Source: an uncultured Christensenellaceae bacterium
GTDB taxonomy: Bacteria > Bacillota > Clostridia > Christensenellales > UBA3700
NCBI GenBank assembly: GCA_944380285.1
Contig: CALWGZ010000001.1
Span: forward strand, 124,001-188,000
DNA length: 64,000 bases
Direction: 5' to 3'
Below the pieces are notes generated by a model, which saw only the letters and a program-made list of their open reading frames with translations, ran no database searches and was not told the origin of the DNA. This document shows, one piece after another, positions 49,240-58,945 of the stretch; within the stretch, counting starts at the first letter, position 1, and the number at the start of each line of letters is the position of its first letter. Made by a program: the position numbers and the translations under genes.

Positions 49240-50256
49240 CTATCTCCTGCGACGAAAAAGGTTGACCGAGTGGATGCTCGGACGGCGAACGGACAGCATG
49301 CTTGCGACAAAGACGGGGATAATGCCTATGACTACCGCCGACGCGGCGGCGCCGATCAGCGGATAGAAACCGTCGACGGCGGACGCGAAGTCGAGCTTGG
49401 ACGACGCGAGCGCGAGCATCGCGACAGCGCAGCTTGCCGACACTCCGCTGCCGAACGCCTTTTCCAAACCGTCGCGAAGCGTCTTTGCCGCGCCGACGAG
49501 GGTCGTCAAAATCGCGGTGATCGCTATCGCCGCACCGACAAAGCCTGCGCCGATGTCGCGGCAAAACTCGAACAGAGGCATCGCAAAGTCGGCGTAGCCC
49601 ATACTGACGACGTACACCCCGGCAAGCAGCGCAGCCATCACGCATCCGCTCGCCGCGGATATGCAACAGATCTCCGCCGCGCTCGCCTCTTCGGCGTCCT
49701 TGGACACGAGCACGCCGCCAAGCAGCATGTTCATCGCGCAATAGCTGACCGAGGGATAGATCGCGACGGGCAGGCTCTCGCCCGTCTGCTCGCTCTTCGC
49801 CGCCAAATACAAGATCATCGCCGCCAGCGCCGGCACCAAGATCAGGTTGACCGCGCCCACTCCGCGCAGATCTTTGCCGGCGAGCGCGACCGCCGCCAGC
49901 GCCGCCGCTACGCCGAGATGTTCGACGCCCGTCAACCGCGCGAGCAATTGCTCAAGCCCCGCGGTCATCGTCGCAAAGATCAGCACCGTAGCCGCGACAC
50001 CGACGACGTTTACGCAGCAAAATCCGCCCCTCGCCGCAGTCGCCGCGATCGAGCCGTCCCTCCCGAGACGCGCGACCGTCTTGCCCGCGGCGATGAACAA
50101 CCCTGCAAACGCGCCCATCAATACCCCGGCAAGTACGGGCGACAAGATGCCCAAGTCACCGAAAAAGACGATTATCTCGCGACCGGTCGCGAAGCCCGCG
50201 CCGACGACCGCCCCGACAAATATGCATACCGTTTTCAATATGTATGAAGTGCGCAC
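49240..50256 (-). CDS. YkvI-like membrane transporter
   Basis: 338 residues with about ten membrane helices. The N-terminal VGAVVGAGFATGREIIVFF matches the GaGFASGqEi motif of the YkvI family, distant kin of APC-type and germination (GerAB) transporters. The C-terminus ends with a short basic tail. The start is a GTG at 50256 without a clear ribosome site; a possible TTGACA box lies at about 50290 on the minus strand. It stands alone between two terminator/repeat regions. Substrate unknown. Confidence 0.8.
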   Translation of the reverse strand: MRTSYILKTVCIFVGAVVGAGFATGREIIVFFGDLGILSPVLAGVLMGAFAGLFIAAGKTVARLGRDGSIAATAARGGFCCVNVVGVAATVLIFATMTAGLEQLLARLTGVEHLGVAAALAAVALAGKDLRGVGAVNLILVPALAAMILYLAAKSEQTGESLPVAIYPSVSYCAMNMLLGGVLVSKDAEEASAAEICCISAASGCVMAALLAGVYVVSMGYADFAMPLFEFCRDIGAGFVGAAIAITAILTTLVGAAKTLRDGLEKAFGSGVSASCAVAMLALASSKLDFASAVDGFYPLIGAAASAVVIGIIPVFVASMLSVRRPSIHSVNLFRRRR

Positions 50257-50324
50257 AGCTATTGATATGCGCGCCCTCTGCCGGCAATGTCAAACAATGC
50301 GTACATAGCTGTTTTGCATGAAAA

Positions 50325-50349
50325 AAGGCGGCGGAAAAGCCGTCGCCTT
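50325..50349 (-). terminator. Terminator after obg-yhbY
   Basis: AAGGCGGCGG (50325-50334) pairs with CCGTCGCCTT (50340-50349) around AAAAG, with a U-run on the minus strand, 41 bp after the yhbY stop. Confidence 0.85.
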
Positions 50350-50390
50350 CAAAATAGGATGAATTGCTTTTCGGTGATCATCGACTTTTG

Positions 50391-50678
50391 TCACAAAAGA
50401 TGCTTGACCCCGTCGGCTGTCGAGACGCGATAGAGCGTGATCTTGAAGCCGAGCGTCTGCACTATCTCCGCGCCGAGCGCGTCGGCAAGCGCGGCGGCGA
50501 CCGTCTTGACGTCGTCGTCCGAGTTGCGAAGTACGCTGACCTTGACGAGCTCGCGCGCGGTCAATTGCTCGTCGACCTGCTTCAAGACGGTGTCGGTGAC
50601 GCCGTTTTTGCCCACCTGCGTGATCGCCTTTTCAGTCATCGCGATCGAACGCAATTTTGCCCTGTCCGATGTGTTCAT
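50391..50678 (-). CDS. yhbY: YhbY/CRM-domain RNA-binding protein
   Basis: 95 residues from the ATG at 50678, chosen for its AGGAGAG site. The CRM fold is visible as KLRSIAMTEKAITQVGKNGV (helix plus GxxG-like loop), LTARELVKVSVL and IVQTLGFKITLYR. YhbY proteins bind pre-50S ribosomal particles and aid assembly, which fits the neighbouring obg gene. Last gene before the terminator. Confidence 0.88.
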   Translation of the reverse strand: MNTSDRAKLRSIAMTEKAITQVGKNGVTDTVLKQVDEQLTARELVKVSVLRNSDDDVKTVAAALADALGAEIVQTLGFKITLYRVSTADGVKHLL

Positions 50679-50712
50679 ATCTCTCCTTTTTTGCGATATG
50701 TTTCGCTTTTTG

Positions 50713-51990
<1,278 letters not shown>

Positions 51991-52012
51991 TTATTTTTCC
52001 TGCCCGTGTGCG

Positions 52013-53383
52013 TCAACCGAGCTTTGCCTTGATCGCCGCAGCCGCCTTGCGACCCGCGCCCATCGCCAAAATGACCGTCGCCGCGCCCGTGACGGCGTCG
52101 CCGCCGGCGTATATCTTGTCATTGCTCGTACGCATGGTCTCCTCGTCGACGACGATCGTGCCGCGGCGCGAAAACTCTATCTTGTCCGTCGACTTGCGGA
52201 TGAGCGGATTGGGGCTTGTGCCCAACGCGACGATCACCTGATCGACGTCCATCTCGAACTCGCTGCCCTCGATCGGCACCGGCGACCGTCTGCCCGACGC
52301 GTCGGGCTCGCCGAGAGCCATGCGCACGCATTTGAGCGCAGTCACTCTGCCGCCCTCGCCGAGCACCTCGACGGGATTGGTCAAAAGCTCGAACACTATA
52401 CCCTCTTCTTCGGCGTGCTCGATCTCCTCGCCGCGCGCGGGCATCTCTTCGCGCCCTCTGCGATAGACGATCGTCACGTCCGCGCCCATACGCCTTGCGG
52501 TGCGCGCAGCGTCCATCGCGACGTTGCCCGCGCCGATGACCGCGACCTTTTTGCCGCAATACACCGGCGTGATCGCGTCCTCGCGGTATGCCTGCATCAG
52601 GTTGACACGCGTCAAAAATTCGTTGGCGGAACCGACGCCGTTGAGATTCTCGCCCGGCACGCCCATGAACTTGGGAAGTCCCGCGCCGGTGCCGATGAAT
52701 ATCGCGTCGAACTCGTCCAAAAGGTCGTCGATCGTCAACGTCTTGCCGATCACCGTGTTGAGCCTGAACGTCACGCCCAGCGCCTCGAGCTTGGCGATCT
52801 CCTTGGCGACGACCTTGTCCTTGGGCAGTCTGAACTCGGGGATGCCGTAGACGAGCACGCCGCCCGGCTTGTGGAACGCCTCGAACACCGTCACGTCAAA
52901 GCCTGCCGCCGCGCAGTCCGCCGCGCAGGTCAGACCGCTGGGTCCGCTGCCGACGACCGCGACCTTTTTGCCCCTCTTCGCCGCCTTTTGGGGCGCTTTG
53001 GGATGGGCGAGCGCATAGTCGCCGACATACCTTTCGAGCGCGCCTATCGCAACCGAACCGCCCAGCTTCGCCTTGCGCACGCAAAGCGCCTCGCATTGCT
53101 TTTCCTGCGGACATACCCTGCCGCATATCGCCGGCAACAGCGTGTCCAAGCTGATCTCGCGAACCGCGCCGTCCAAGTCGTCCTCTTTGAGCCGCGCGAT
53201 GAAAGCAGGGATGTTGACCCCGACCGGGCAGCCCTTTCGGCAGGGCGCCGCCGCGCAATGCAGACATCTGTCCGCCTCTTCGAGCATGGTCGCGTGATCG
53301 TAGCCCTGCGACACCTCGTCGAAATTGTGTATCCTCTCCTCCGCCGGCTGAACGCCGACGGGATGTCTTGCGCTCGTGTTCAT
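52013..53383 (-). CDS. nfnB: NfnB/GltA-type NADPH flavoprotein subunit
   Basis: 456 residues from the ATG at 53383 (AGGAGA upstream). The N-terminus has two [4Fe-4S] Cys sets (CLHCAAAPCRKGCPVG and CGRVCPQEKQCEALC), then FAD (GSGPSGLTCA) and NADPH (GAGNVAMDAA) Rossmann sites. Alone it could be the small subunit of glutamate synthase, but no large subunit is present and the NfnA-type gene overlaps its start, so NADH-dependent ferredoxin:NADP+ oxidoreductase (electron bifurcation between NADH, ferredoxin and NADPH) is more likely. Confidence 0.85.
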   Translation of the reverse strand: MNTSARHPVGVQPAEERIHNFDEVSQGYDHATMLEEADRCLHCAAAPCRKGCPVGVNIPAFIARLKEDDLDGAVREISLDTLLPAICGRVCPQEKQCEALCVRKAKLGGSVAIGALERYVGDYALAHPKAPQKAAKRGKKVAVVGSGPSGLTCAADCAAAGFDVTVFEAFHKPGGVLVYGIPEFRLPKDKVVAKEIAKLEALGVTFRLNTVIGKTLTIDDLLDEFDAIFIGTGAGLPKFMGVPGENLNGVGSANEFLTRVNLMQAYREDAITPVYCGKKVAVIGAGNVAMDAARTARRMGADVTIVYRRGREEMPARGEEIEHAEEEGIVFELLTNPVEVLGEGGRVTALKCVRMALGEPDASGRRSPVPIEGSEFEMDVDQVIVALGTSPNPLIRKSTDKIEFSRRGTIVVDEETMRTSNDKIYAGGDAVTGAATVILAMGAGRKAAAAIKAKLG

Positions 53384-54204
53384 AGCTTCTCTCCTCTCAA
53401 TCGGCAAGCCTGCTCGTGCTCGCGGTAGAAGCCGCTGCGGTTCATCGCCTCGGCGAAGTCGATCAAATGCCCGTCGAACTCGGGACCGTCCACGCATGCG
53501 TATTTTGTCTCGCCGCCGACGGTGACGCGGCAGCCGCCGCACATGCCCGTGCCGTCGACCATGATGCTGTTCATGCTGACGATCGTGCGGATGCCGTAAG
53601 GACGGGTCAGCTCGCAGACGTTGCGCATCATGATCATCGGTCCGACGACGAACACGCAGTCTATCTTGTCGCCGCGGTCTATCAATTGTTGAAGGACGGT
53701 GGTGACAAAGCCCTTTACGCCGACCGAGCCGTCGTCGGTCGCGATCAAAAGCTCCTTGCTCTCGCGGCGAAATTCGTCGACCGCAAACAGCAGCTCTTCG
53801 GTGCGCGCGCCGATGATCGTCGTGCACGGCTTGCCCTGCGCGTTGCGAAGTTTTGCCTGCGGATAGATGACCGCGCAGCCTATGCCTCCGCCGACCAGGA
53901 CGACGTTGTCGTAACTCGAAAGATCGGTCGCGTTGCCCAAAGGTCCGACGACGTCGTGAAGACTGTCGCCCTCTTTGAGCGTGCCCATCTTGTGAGTGCT
54001 GTAACCCACGTCCTGAACAAGCAGTGTGATCGTGCCCGCGTGCCTGTCGTAGTCGCAAATGGTGAACGGGACCCTCTCGCCCTCGTCGTCCACGCGGACG
54101 ATGACGAACTGTCCCGGAAAGCAATGTCTGGCAACGTCGGGCGCAGCGACCACATATTGTTTTACGCGCGGCGCGACGTCGTCGATCTTGATCAATTTGT
54201 TCAT
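53380..54204 (-). CDS. nfnA: NfnA/SudB-type FAD/[2Fe-2S] subunit
   Basis: 274 residues from the ATG at 54204 (GAGG upstream). It has an FAD-binding barrel (PFTICDYD), an NAD-binding part (LVGGGIGCAVIYPQAK) and the C-terminal [2Fe-2S] Cys set in DGTGMCGGCRVTVGG and YACVDGPEFDG. Related to dihydroorotate dehydrogenase electron-transfer subunit and sulfide dehydrogenase. Its stop overlaps the nfnB start (ATGA), so the two form the soluble NfnAB complex, a mark of fermentative Clostridia. Confidence 0.85.
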   Translation of the reverse strand: MNKLIKIDDVAPRVKQYVVAAPDVARHCFPGQFVIVRVDDEGERVPFTICDYDRHAGTITLLVQDVGYSTHKMGTLKEGDSLHDVVGPLGNATDLSSYDNVVLVGGGIGCAVIYPQAKLRNAQGKPCTTIIGARTEELLFAVDEFRRESKELLIATDDGSVGVKGFVTTVLQQLIDRGDKIDCVFVVGPMIMMRNVCELTRPYGIRTIVSMNSIMVDGTGMCGGCRVTVGGETKYACVDGPEFDGHLIDFAEAMNRSGFYREHEQACRLRGEKL

Positions 54205-54260
54205 TTTTATACCTCGCCGCATATGCGGCAAAATGTTGTCTTTTTTTGTGCCCGTGTGCG

Positions 54261-54905
54261 TCAGCGGCGCTTTTGCGCCTCGGCGTACATGTCGCAATAT
54301 TCGGATATCATGCACTCGTCGCATCTCGGGGCGCGCGCTGTGCAGACGTATCTGCCGTGGAAGATGAGCGCGTGGTGAGCGGCGCTCCAATCCTCGGGAT
54401 CGAACGCCTTCATCAACGCGTTCTCCGCGTCGACGGGCTTGTCCGACTTGACAAAGCCGATGCGGTTTGCGAGCCTCAAAACGTGGGTGTCGACCGCGAT
54501 CGCGTTGCCGCCGAAAGCGACGGCGTAGACGACGTTGGCAGTCTTGCGCCCCACTCCCGCAAGCGTGGTCAGCTCGTCTATCGTCGACGGCACCTTGCCG
54601 CCGAACCGCCCGACGATGTCCTTCGCCGCCGAGATGATGTGCGCCGCCTTGTTGTGATAGAAGCCGCACGAGAAGATGTACTTCTCGAGCGTCTCCTGCG
54701 GCATCTCGGCGAACTGCTCTGGCGTCGAGTAGTCGGCAAACAGCTTCGGCGTCACCTCGTTGACGCGCTTGTCCGTGCATTGCGCGGACAGTATCACCGC
54801 GACGAGCAATTGGAAAGGCGTAGCGAAATCGAGCTCGCATTGAGCGTCCGGATGCTGCCTCTCCAAGCCCTCGAGTATGAGTTTCGCCTGCTTCTTTGTC
54901 TTCAT
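54261..54905 (-). CDS. nth: Endonuclease III
   Basis: 214 residues, a bifunctional DNA glycosylase/AP lyase for oxidised pyrimidines. The helix-hairpin-helix LAGVGRKTANVV contains the catalytic Lys, the Asp lies in AVDTHV, and the C-terminal [4Fe-4S] ligands are C-x6-C-x2-C-x5-C in CTARAPRCDECMISEYC. The ATG overlaps the dapL stop (ATGA). Confidence 0.95.
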   Translation of the reverse strand: MKTKKQAKLILEGLERQHPDAQCELDFATPFQLLVAVILSAQCTDKRVNEVTPKLFADYSTPEQFAEMPQETLEKYIFSCGFYHNKAAHIISAAKDIVGRFGGKVPSTIDELTTLAGVGRKTANVVYAVAFGGNAIAVDTHVLRLANRIGFVKSDKPVDAENALMKAFDPEDWSAAHHALIFHGRYVCTARAPRCDECMISEYCDMYAEAQKRR

Positions 54906-56083
54906 TTGAGATCGGCGAGTATGCGCGCGACCGCCTCTTTGGTGCGCTCCTTGTCGCCGAACGCAGTCAGGCGGAAGTAGCCCTCGCCCATCGCGCCGAA
55001 GCCCGCTCCCGGCGTGCCGACGACGTTTGCCCTCGTCAGCAGCCTGTCGAAGTAGTCCCAGCTGGACAGCCCCATCGGACACTCCAGCCATATGTACGGC
55101 GAGTTGAGCCCGCCGGTGTGCCATATCCCCGCGCTCTCCAAGCCTTCGTGTATCACGCGCGCGTTCTCGGAATAGTACGCGAGATTTTGCTTGATCTGCG
55201 CCATGCCCTCGGGGGTGAACACCGCCTCCGCCGCACGCTGTACGACGTAGGGCACTCCGTTGAACTTGGTCGATTGACGCCTGTTCCAAAGCGCGCCGAG
55301 CGACACGCCCTCCCTCTTGAGCTCGTGCGGCACGACGACGTAGCCGCAGCGCGTGCCTGTGAAGCCGGCGATCTTGGAAAACGAGTTGAACTCGATCGCG
55401 CATTCGCGCGCGCCGTCGATCTCAAAGATGCTGCGCGGCAGCGACGGGTCGGTGACAAAACTCTCGTACGCCGCGTCGAAGAGTATCAGCGCGTCGCACT
55501 CGTTCGCATAGTCGACCCATTGTTTGAGCTCGGCATGGTCGTAGACCGCGCCGGTCGGATTGTTGGGACTGCATATGTAGATGATGTCCGCCTTGTAGCT
55601 CTTGTCGGGAAGGGGCTTGAAGCCGTTGCCCTTGTTGCCCTCGATCGTGTCTATCTTCCTGCCCGCCATGACGTTGGCGTCGACGTACGCGGGATAGACG
55701 GGATCGGGGATGAGCACCTTGTTGTCCGCGCCGAAGATGTCGAGGATGTTGCCGACGTCGCTCTTTGCGCCGTCGCTGACATACACCTCGTCCGCCGCGA
55801 CCTTGACGCCCTTGCCGCCGTAGTAGTTCGCGATCGCCTCGCGCAAAAACTCATAGCCCGGCTCGGGTCCGTAGCCGCGGAACGTCTCCTTGACGCCCAT
55901 CTCGTCCGCCGCCCTCTTCATCGCGTCGACGACAGCCGGCGCGAGCGGCAGAGTGACGTCGCCTATCCCGAGGCGGATGATGTCCGCGTCGGGGTTCGCC
56001 GCCTTGTAGGCGTTGACCTTCTTGGCGATCGTCGAGAAGAGGTAGCTGTCTTTGAGATCCAAAAAACCGTGATTGATCTTCAT
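54902..56083 (-). CDS. dapL: LL-diaminopimelate aminotransferase
   Basis: 393 residues from the ATG at 56083, which overlaps the purA stop. A fold-type I PLP enzyme: CSPNNPTGAVY (Asn), LFDAAYES (Asp) and FNSFSKIAGFTGTR, whose Lys binds PLP. LGIGDVTLPLAP near the start and GYGPEPGYEFLREAI match DapL, which makes LL-diaminopimelate from tetrahydrodipicolinate in one step, a lysine/peptidoglycan route found in some Clostridia. Its linkage to purA is local. Confidence 0.92.
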   Translation of the reverse strand: MKINHGFLDLKDSYLFSTIAKKVNAYKAANPDADIIRLGIGDVTLPLAPAVVDAMKRAADEMGVKETFRGYGPEPGYEFLREAIANYYGGKGVKVAADEVYVSDGAKSDVGNILDIFGADNKVLIPDPVYPAYVDANVMAGRKIDTIEGNKGNGFKPLPDKSYKADIIYICSPNNPTGAVYDHAELKQWVDYANECDALILFDAAYESFVTDPSLPRSIFEIDGARECAIEFNSFSKIAGFTGTRCGYVVVPHELKREGVSLGALWNRRQSTKFNGVPYVVQRAAEAVFTPEGMAQIKQNLAYYSENARVIHEGLESAGIWHTGGLNSPYIWLECPMGLSSWDYFDRLLTRANVVGTPGAGFGAMGEGYFRLTAFGDKERTKEAVARILADLK

Positions 56084-57360
56084 TTGCACGCCCTCACGAT
56101 GTATTCGTCGCGCTCCGCACCCACAGAGACGCAGGTGATCGGGCAATCGACCATCTTTTCGAGCGCGGCGATGTATGCCCTCGCCTGCTCGGGCAGGTCG
56201 CTCTCCTTGCGGCACTTGCTGATGTCGCACTTCCAGCCGTCGAAATACTCGAAGATCGGCTTCGCAATGCGCAGTCTCTCGCCGCGCGGGAAGTCGGTCA
56301 CTCTCTCTCCGTCGACGTCATAGGCGATGCAGACGGGGATCTTGTCCATATAGGACAGCACGTCCAGCTTGGTCAGCGCGAGCTCGTCCGCGCCCTGCAT
56401 GCGCACGCCGTACCTGCTCGCGACCGCGTCGAACGCGCCGACGCGTCTCGGTCTGCCTGTCGCCGCGCCGTATTCCGCACCCGCGTCGCGCAGCGCCTTC
56501 GCCTCGTCGCCGAACATCTCGACGGTGAACGGTCCCTCGCCGACGCACGAGCTGTACGCCTTCATGATGCCGAACACCTTGTCCAGCTTGTGACGGGGGA
56601 TCCCCGCGCCTATCGGCGCGTATGCGGCGATCGTGTTGGACGACGACGTGTAGGGATTGATGCCGAAGTCGATGTCCCTGAGCGCCCCGAGCTGAGCCTC
56701 GAAGATGACCTTCTTGCCCTGTTTGAGCGCGTCTTCCAGCCACAGTCCGGTGTCGCAGACAAAGGGCTTCAAAATGTCGCCGTACTTGCGCAGCCACGCC
56801 ATCTCCTCGTCAAAGTCGATCGGCGCGCCGCCGTATGCCTTCTCGATGAAGAGGTTTTTCCACTCGATCACTCCCTTCATGCGCTTTTCGAGCGCTTCGG
56901 GGAAGAACAGATCGCCCATCGTGACGATCTTCTTCAAATACTTGTCGCCGTAGACGGGCGCGATGCCGCGGCGGGTCGAACCGTACTTGGCGTCGCCCAA
57001 TCTGTCCTCTTCGAGGCAGTCTTGAAGGACGTGATAGGGCATGCAGATGACAGCCCTGTCGCTGATCTTGAGGTTGTCGGGCGTGATCTTGACGCCGGCG
57101 GCGGTCAAACGCTCGATCTCGCCGACCAAGTGCTTCATGTCTATGACCATGCCGTTGCCCATCACGTTGACGACCTCGGGACGAAGTATGCCCGACGGGA
57201 TCAGGTTGAGGATGAACTTGCCCAAGTGATTGATGACGGTGTGACCGGCGTTGTTGCCGCCCTGATAGCGGACGACGACGTCGTAGTCGCTCGAGATCAA
57301 GTCGACCATCCTGCCCTTGCCTTCGTCGCCCCAATTGATGCCTGCTATTGCTGTTAACAT
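56080..57360 (-). CDS. purA: Adenylosuccinate synthetase
   Basis: 426 residues. The GTP/IMP site reads NWGDEGKGRMVD at residues 9-20, with the GGNNAGHTV stretch near residue 36 and the RPRR arginine region near residue 302. It condenses IMP and aspartate to adenylosuccinate. AGGAGAG precedes the ATG at 57360, 40 bp after guaA, so the two IMP branch enzymes are side by side. Confidence 0.96.
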   Translation of the reverse strand: MLTAIAGINWGDEGKGRMVDLISSDYDVVVRYQGGNNAGHTVINHLGKFILNLIPSGILRPEVVNVMGNGMVIDMKHLVGEIERLTAAGVKITPDNLKISDRAVICMPYHVLQDCLEEDRLGDAKYGSTRRGIAPVYGDKYLKKIVTMGDLFFPEALEKRMKGVIEWKNLFIEKAYGGAPIDFDEEMAWLRKYGDILKPFVCDTGLWLEDALKQGKKVIFEAQLGALRDIDFGINPYTSSSNTIAAYAPIGAGIPRHKLDKVFGIMKAYSSCVGEGPFTVEMFGDEAKALRDAGAEYGAATGRPRRVGAFDAVASRYGVRMQGADELALTKLDVLSYMDKIPVCIAYDVDGERVTDFPRGERLRIAKPIFEYFDGWKCDISKCRKESDLPEQARAYIAALEKMVDCPITCVSVGAERDEYIVRACK

Positions 57361-57400
57361 ATCTCTCTCCTTTCCGGCGCTGCCGGGTGAATGCTTTGAG

Positions 57401-58933
57401 TTACTCCCACTCGATCGTCGCCGGCGGCTTGCTGGTGATGTCGTAGACGACGCGGTTGACGTGTTTGACTTCGTTGACGATGCGCGTCGAGATCTTTTCG
57501 AGCACGTCGTGCGGTATCCTCGCCCAATCGGCGGTCATGCCGTCGACGGACGTCACCGCGCGAAGTACGACCGTGTGGTCGTAGGTGCGGCTGTCGCCCA
57601 TGACGCCCACGCTGCGCATATCGGTCAAAACGGCGAAATATTGCCAGATCTCGCTGTCAAGCCCCGCCTTGGCGACCTCGTCGCGGAAGACGAAGTCCGC
57701 CTCGCGCAGGATGTCCAATTTTTCGCGAGTGATGTCGCCTATGATGCGGATCGCAAGCCCAGGCCCCGGGAAGGGTTGGCGCATGACGACGTCGCGCGGC
57801 AGCCCCAGCTCGAACCCCACCTTGCGAACCTCGTCCTTGAACAGGTCGCGCAGCGGCTCGACGATCTCTTTGAAATTGACGACGCTGGGCAGTCCGCCCA
57901 CGTTGTGGTGGCTCTTGATGACCGCGGAATTGCCGAGCCCCGACTCGATGACGTCGGGATAGATCGTGCCCTGAACGAGGAAGTCGACCGCGCCGATCTT
58001 CTTCGCCTCTTCTTCGAACACGTCGATGAACTCCTTGCCGATGATCTTGCGCTTGGTCTCGGGATCTTTGACCCCGGCGAGCTTGGCGAGGAAACGCTCG
58101 GAAGCGTCGGCGAGGATGACGTTCATCCCCATGTCCTCTTTGAACACCTTCATGACCTGCTTCGCCTCGTCCTTGCGCAGCAGACCGTGGTCGACAAAGA
58201 TGCAGGTCAACGCGTCGCCGACCGCCTTGTGTATCAGCGTCGCCGCGACCGCGCTGTCCACGCCGCCGCTGAACGCGCAGAGCACCTTTTTGCCGCCCAG
58301 CTTGGCGCGAAGCGCCTCGATCGAGTTCTTGGCAAAGTTGCCCATCGTCCAATCGCCCTTGACGCCCGCGACCTCGTAGAGGAAGTTGCGGAGCTGATCT
58401 ATGCCGCGCTGAGTGTGGTGCACCTCGGGGTGATATTGCACGCCGTAGATCTTGCGCTTGTCGTCCGCGAACGCCGCGATCTTGCAGGTGTCGGTGTGAG
58501 CGACGACCTTGAAGCCCTCGGGCAGCGCCTCCACCCTGTCGGTGTGGCTCATCCAGCAAATGCCGTCCTCAAGCCCCTTGTAGAGCGGACAGCTCTTGTC
58601 GTAGACGGCGTCCTGTCTGCCGTACTCGCGCGTTTCGGCATGTTCCACCTTTCCGCCGAGCGTGTAGGCGATCAGCTGACAGCCGTAGCAGATGCCGAGC
58701 ACCGGGATGCCCAGCTCGAAGATGCCCTTGTCGACATGCGGCGCGCCGTCGTTGTAGACGCTGGACGGACCGCCGGTGAAGATGATCGCCTTGGGCGCCA
58801 TCTCGCGGATCTTGTCGAGCGACATGGTGCACGGATGCATCTCGCAATAGACGTTGAGTTCTCTGACGCGTCTGGCGATCAGCTGATTGTACTGACCGCC
58901 GAAGTCGAGGACCAAAACCTTTTCGTTGACCAT
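57401..58933 (-). CDS. guaA: GMP synthase (glutamine-hydrolysing)
   Basis: 510 residues: an N-terminal class I glutamine amidotransferase (GICYGCQL with the catalytic Cys, and the His/Glu pair in YHPEVHHT), an N-type ATP pyrophosphatase ([13 protein letters not shown] near residue 220) and the C-terminal dimerisation domain ending KPPATIEWE. It converts XMP to GMP. AGGAG precedes the ATG; the P-type ATPase gene ends 12 bp upstream. Confidence 0.96.
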   Translation of the reverse strand: MVNEKVLVLDFGGQYNQLIARRVRELNVYCEMHPCTMSLDKIREMAPKAIIFTGGPSSVYNDGAPHVDKGIFELGIPVLGICYGCQLIAYTLGGKVEHAETREYGRQDAVYDKSCPLYKGLEDGICWMSHTDRVEALPEGFKVVAHTDTCKIAAFADDKRKIYGVQYHPEVHHTQRGIDQLRNFLYEVAGVKGDWTMGNFAKNSIEALRAKLGGKKVLCAFSGGVDSAVAATLIHKAVGDALTCIFVDHGLLRKDEAKQVMKVFKEDMGMNVILADASERFLAKLAGVKDPETKRKIIGKEFIDVFEEEAKKIGAVDFLVQGTIYPDVIESGLGNSAVIKSHHNVGGLPSVVNFKEIVEPLRDLFKDEVRKVGFELGLPRDVVMRQPFPGPGLAIRIIGDITREKLDILREADFVFRDEVAKAGLDSEIWQYFAVLTDMRSVGVMGDSRTYDHTVVLRAVTSVDGMTADWARIPHDVLEKISTRIVNEVKHVNRVVYDITSKPPATIEWE

Positions 58934-58945
58934 TTTATGCTCCTT

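Noticed and set aside
52013..54204. Glutamate synthase (GltA/GltD) reading of the flavoprotein pair
   Set aside because: No glutamate synthase large subunit is nearby, and the overlap with an FAD/[2Fe-2S] NfnA-type gene favours NfnAB.
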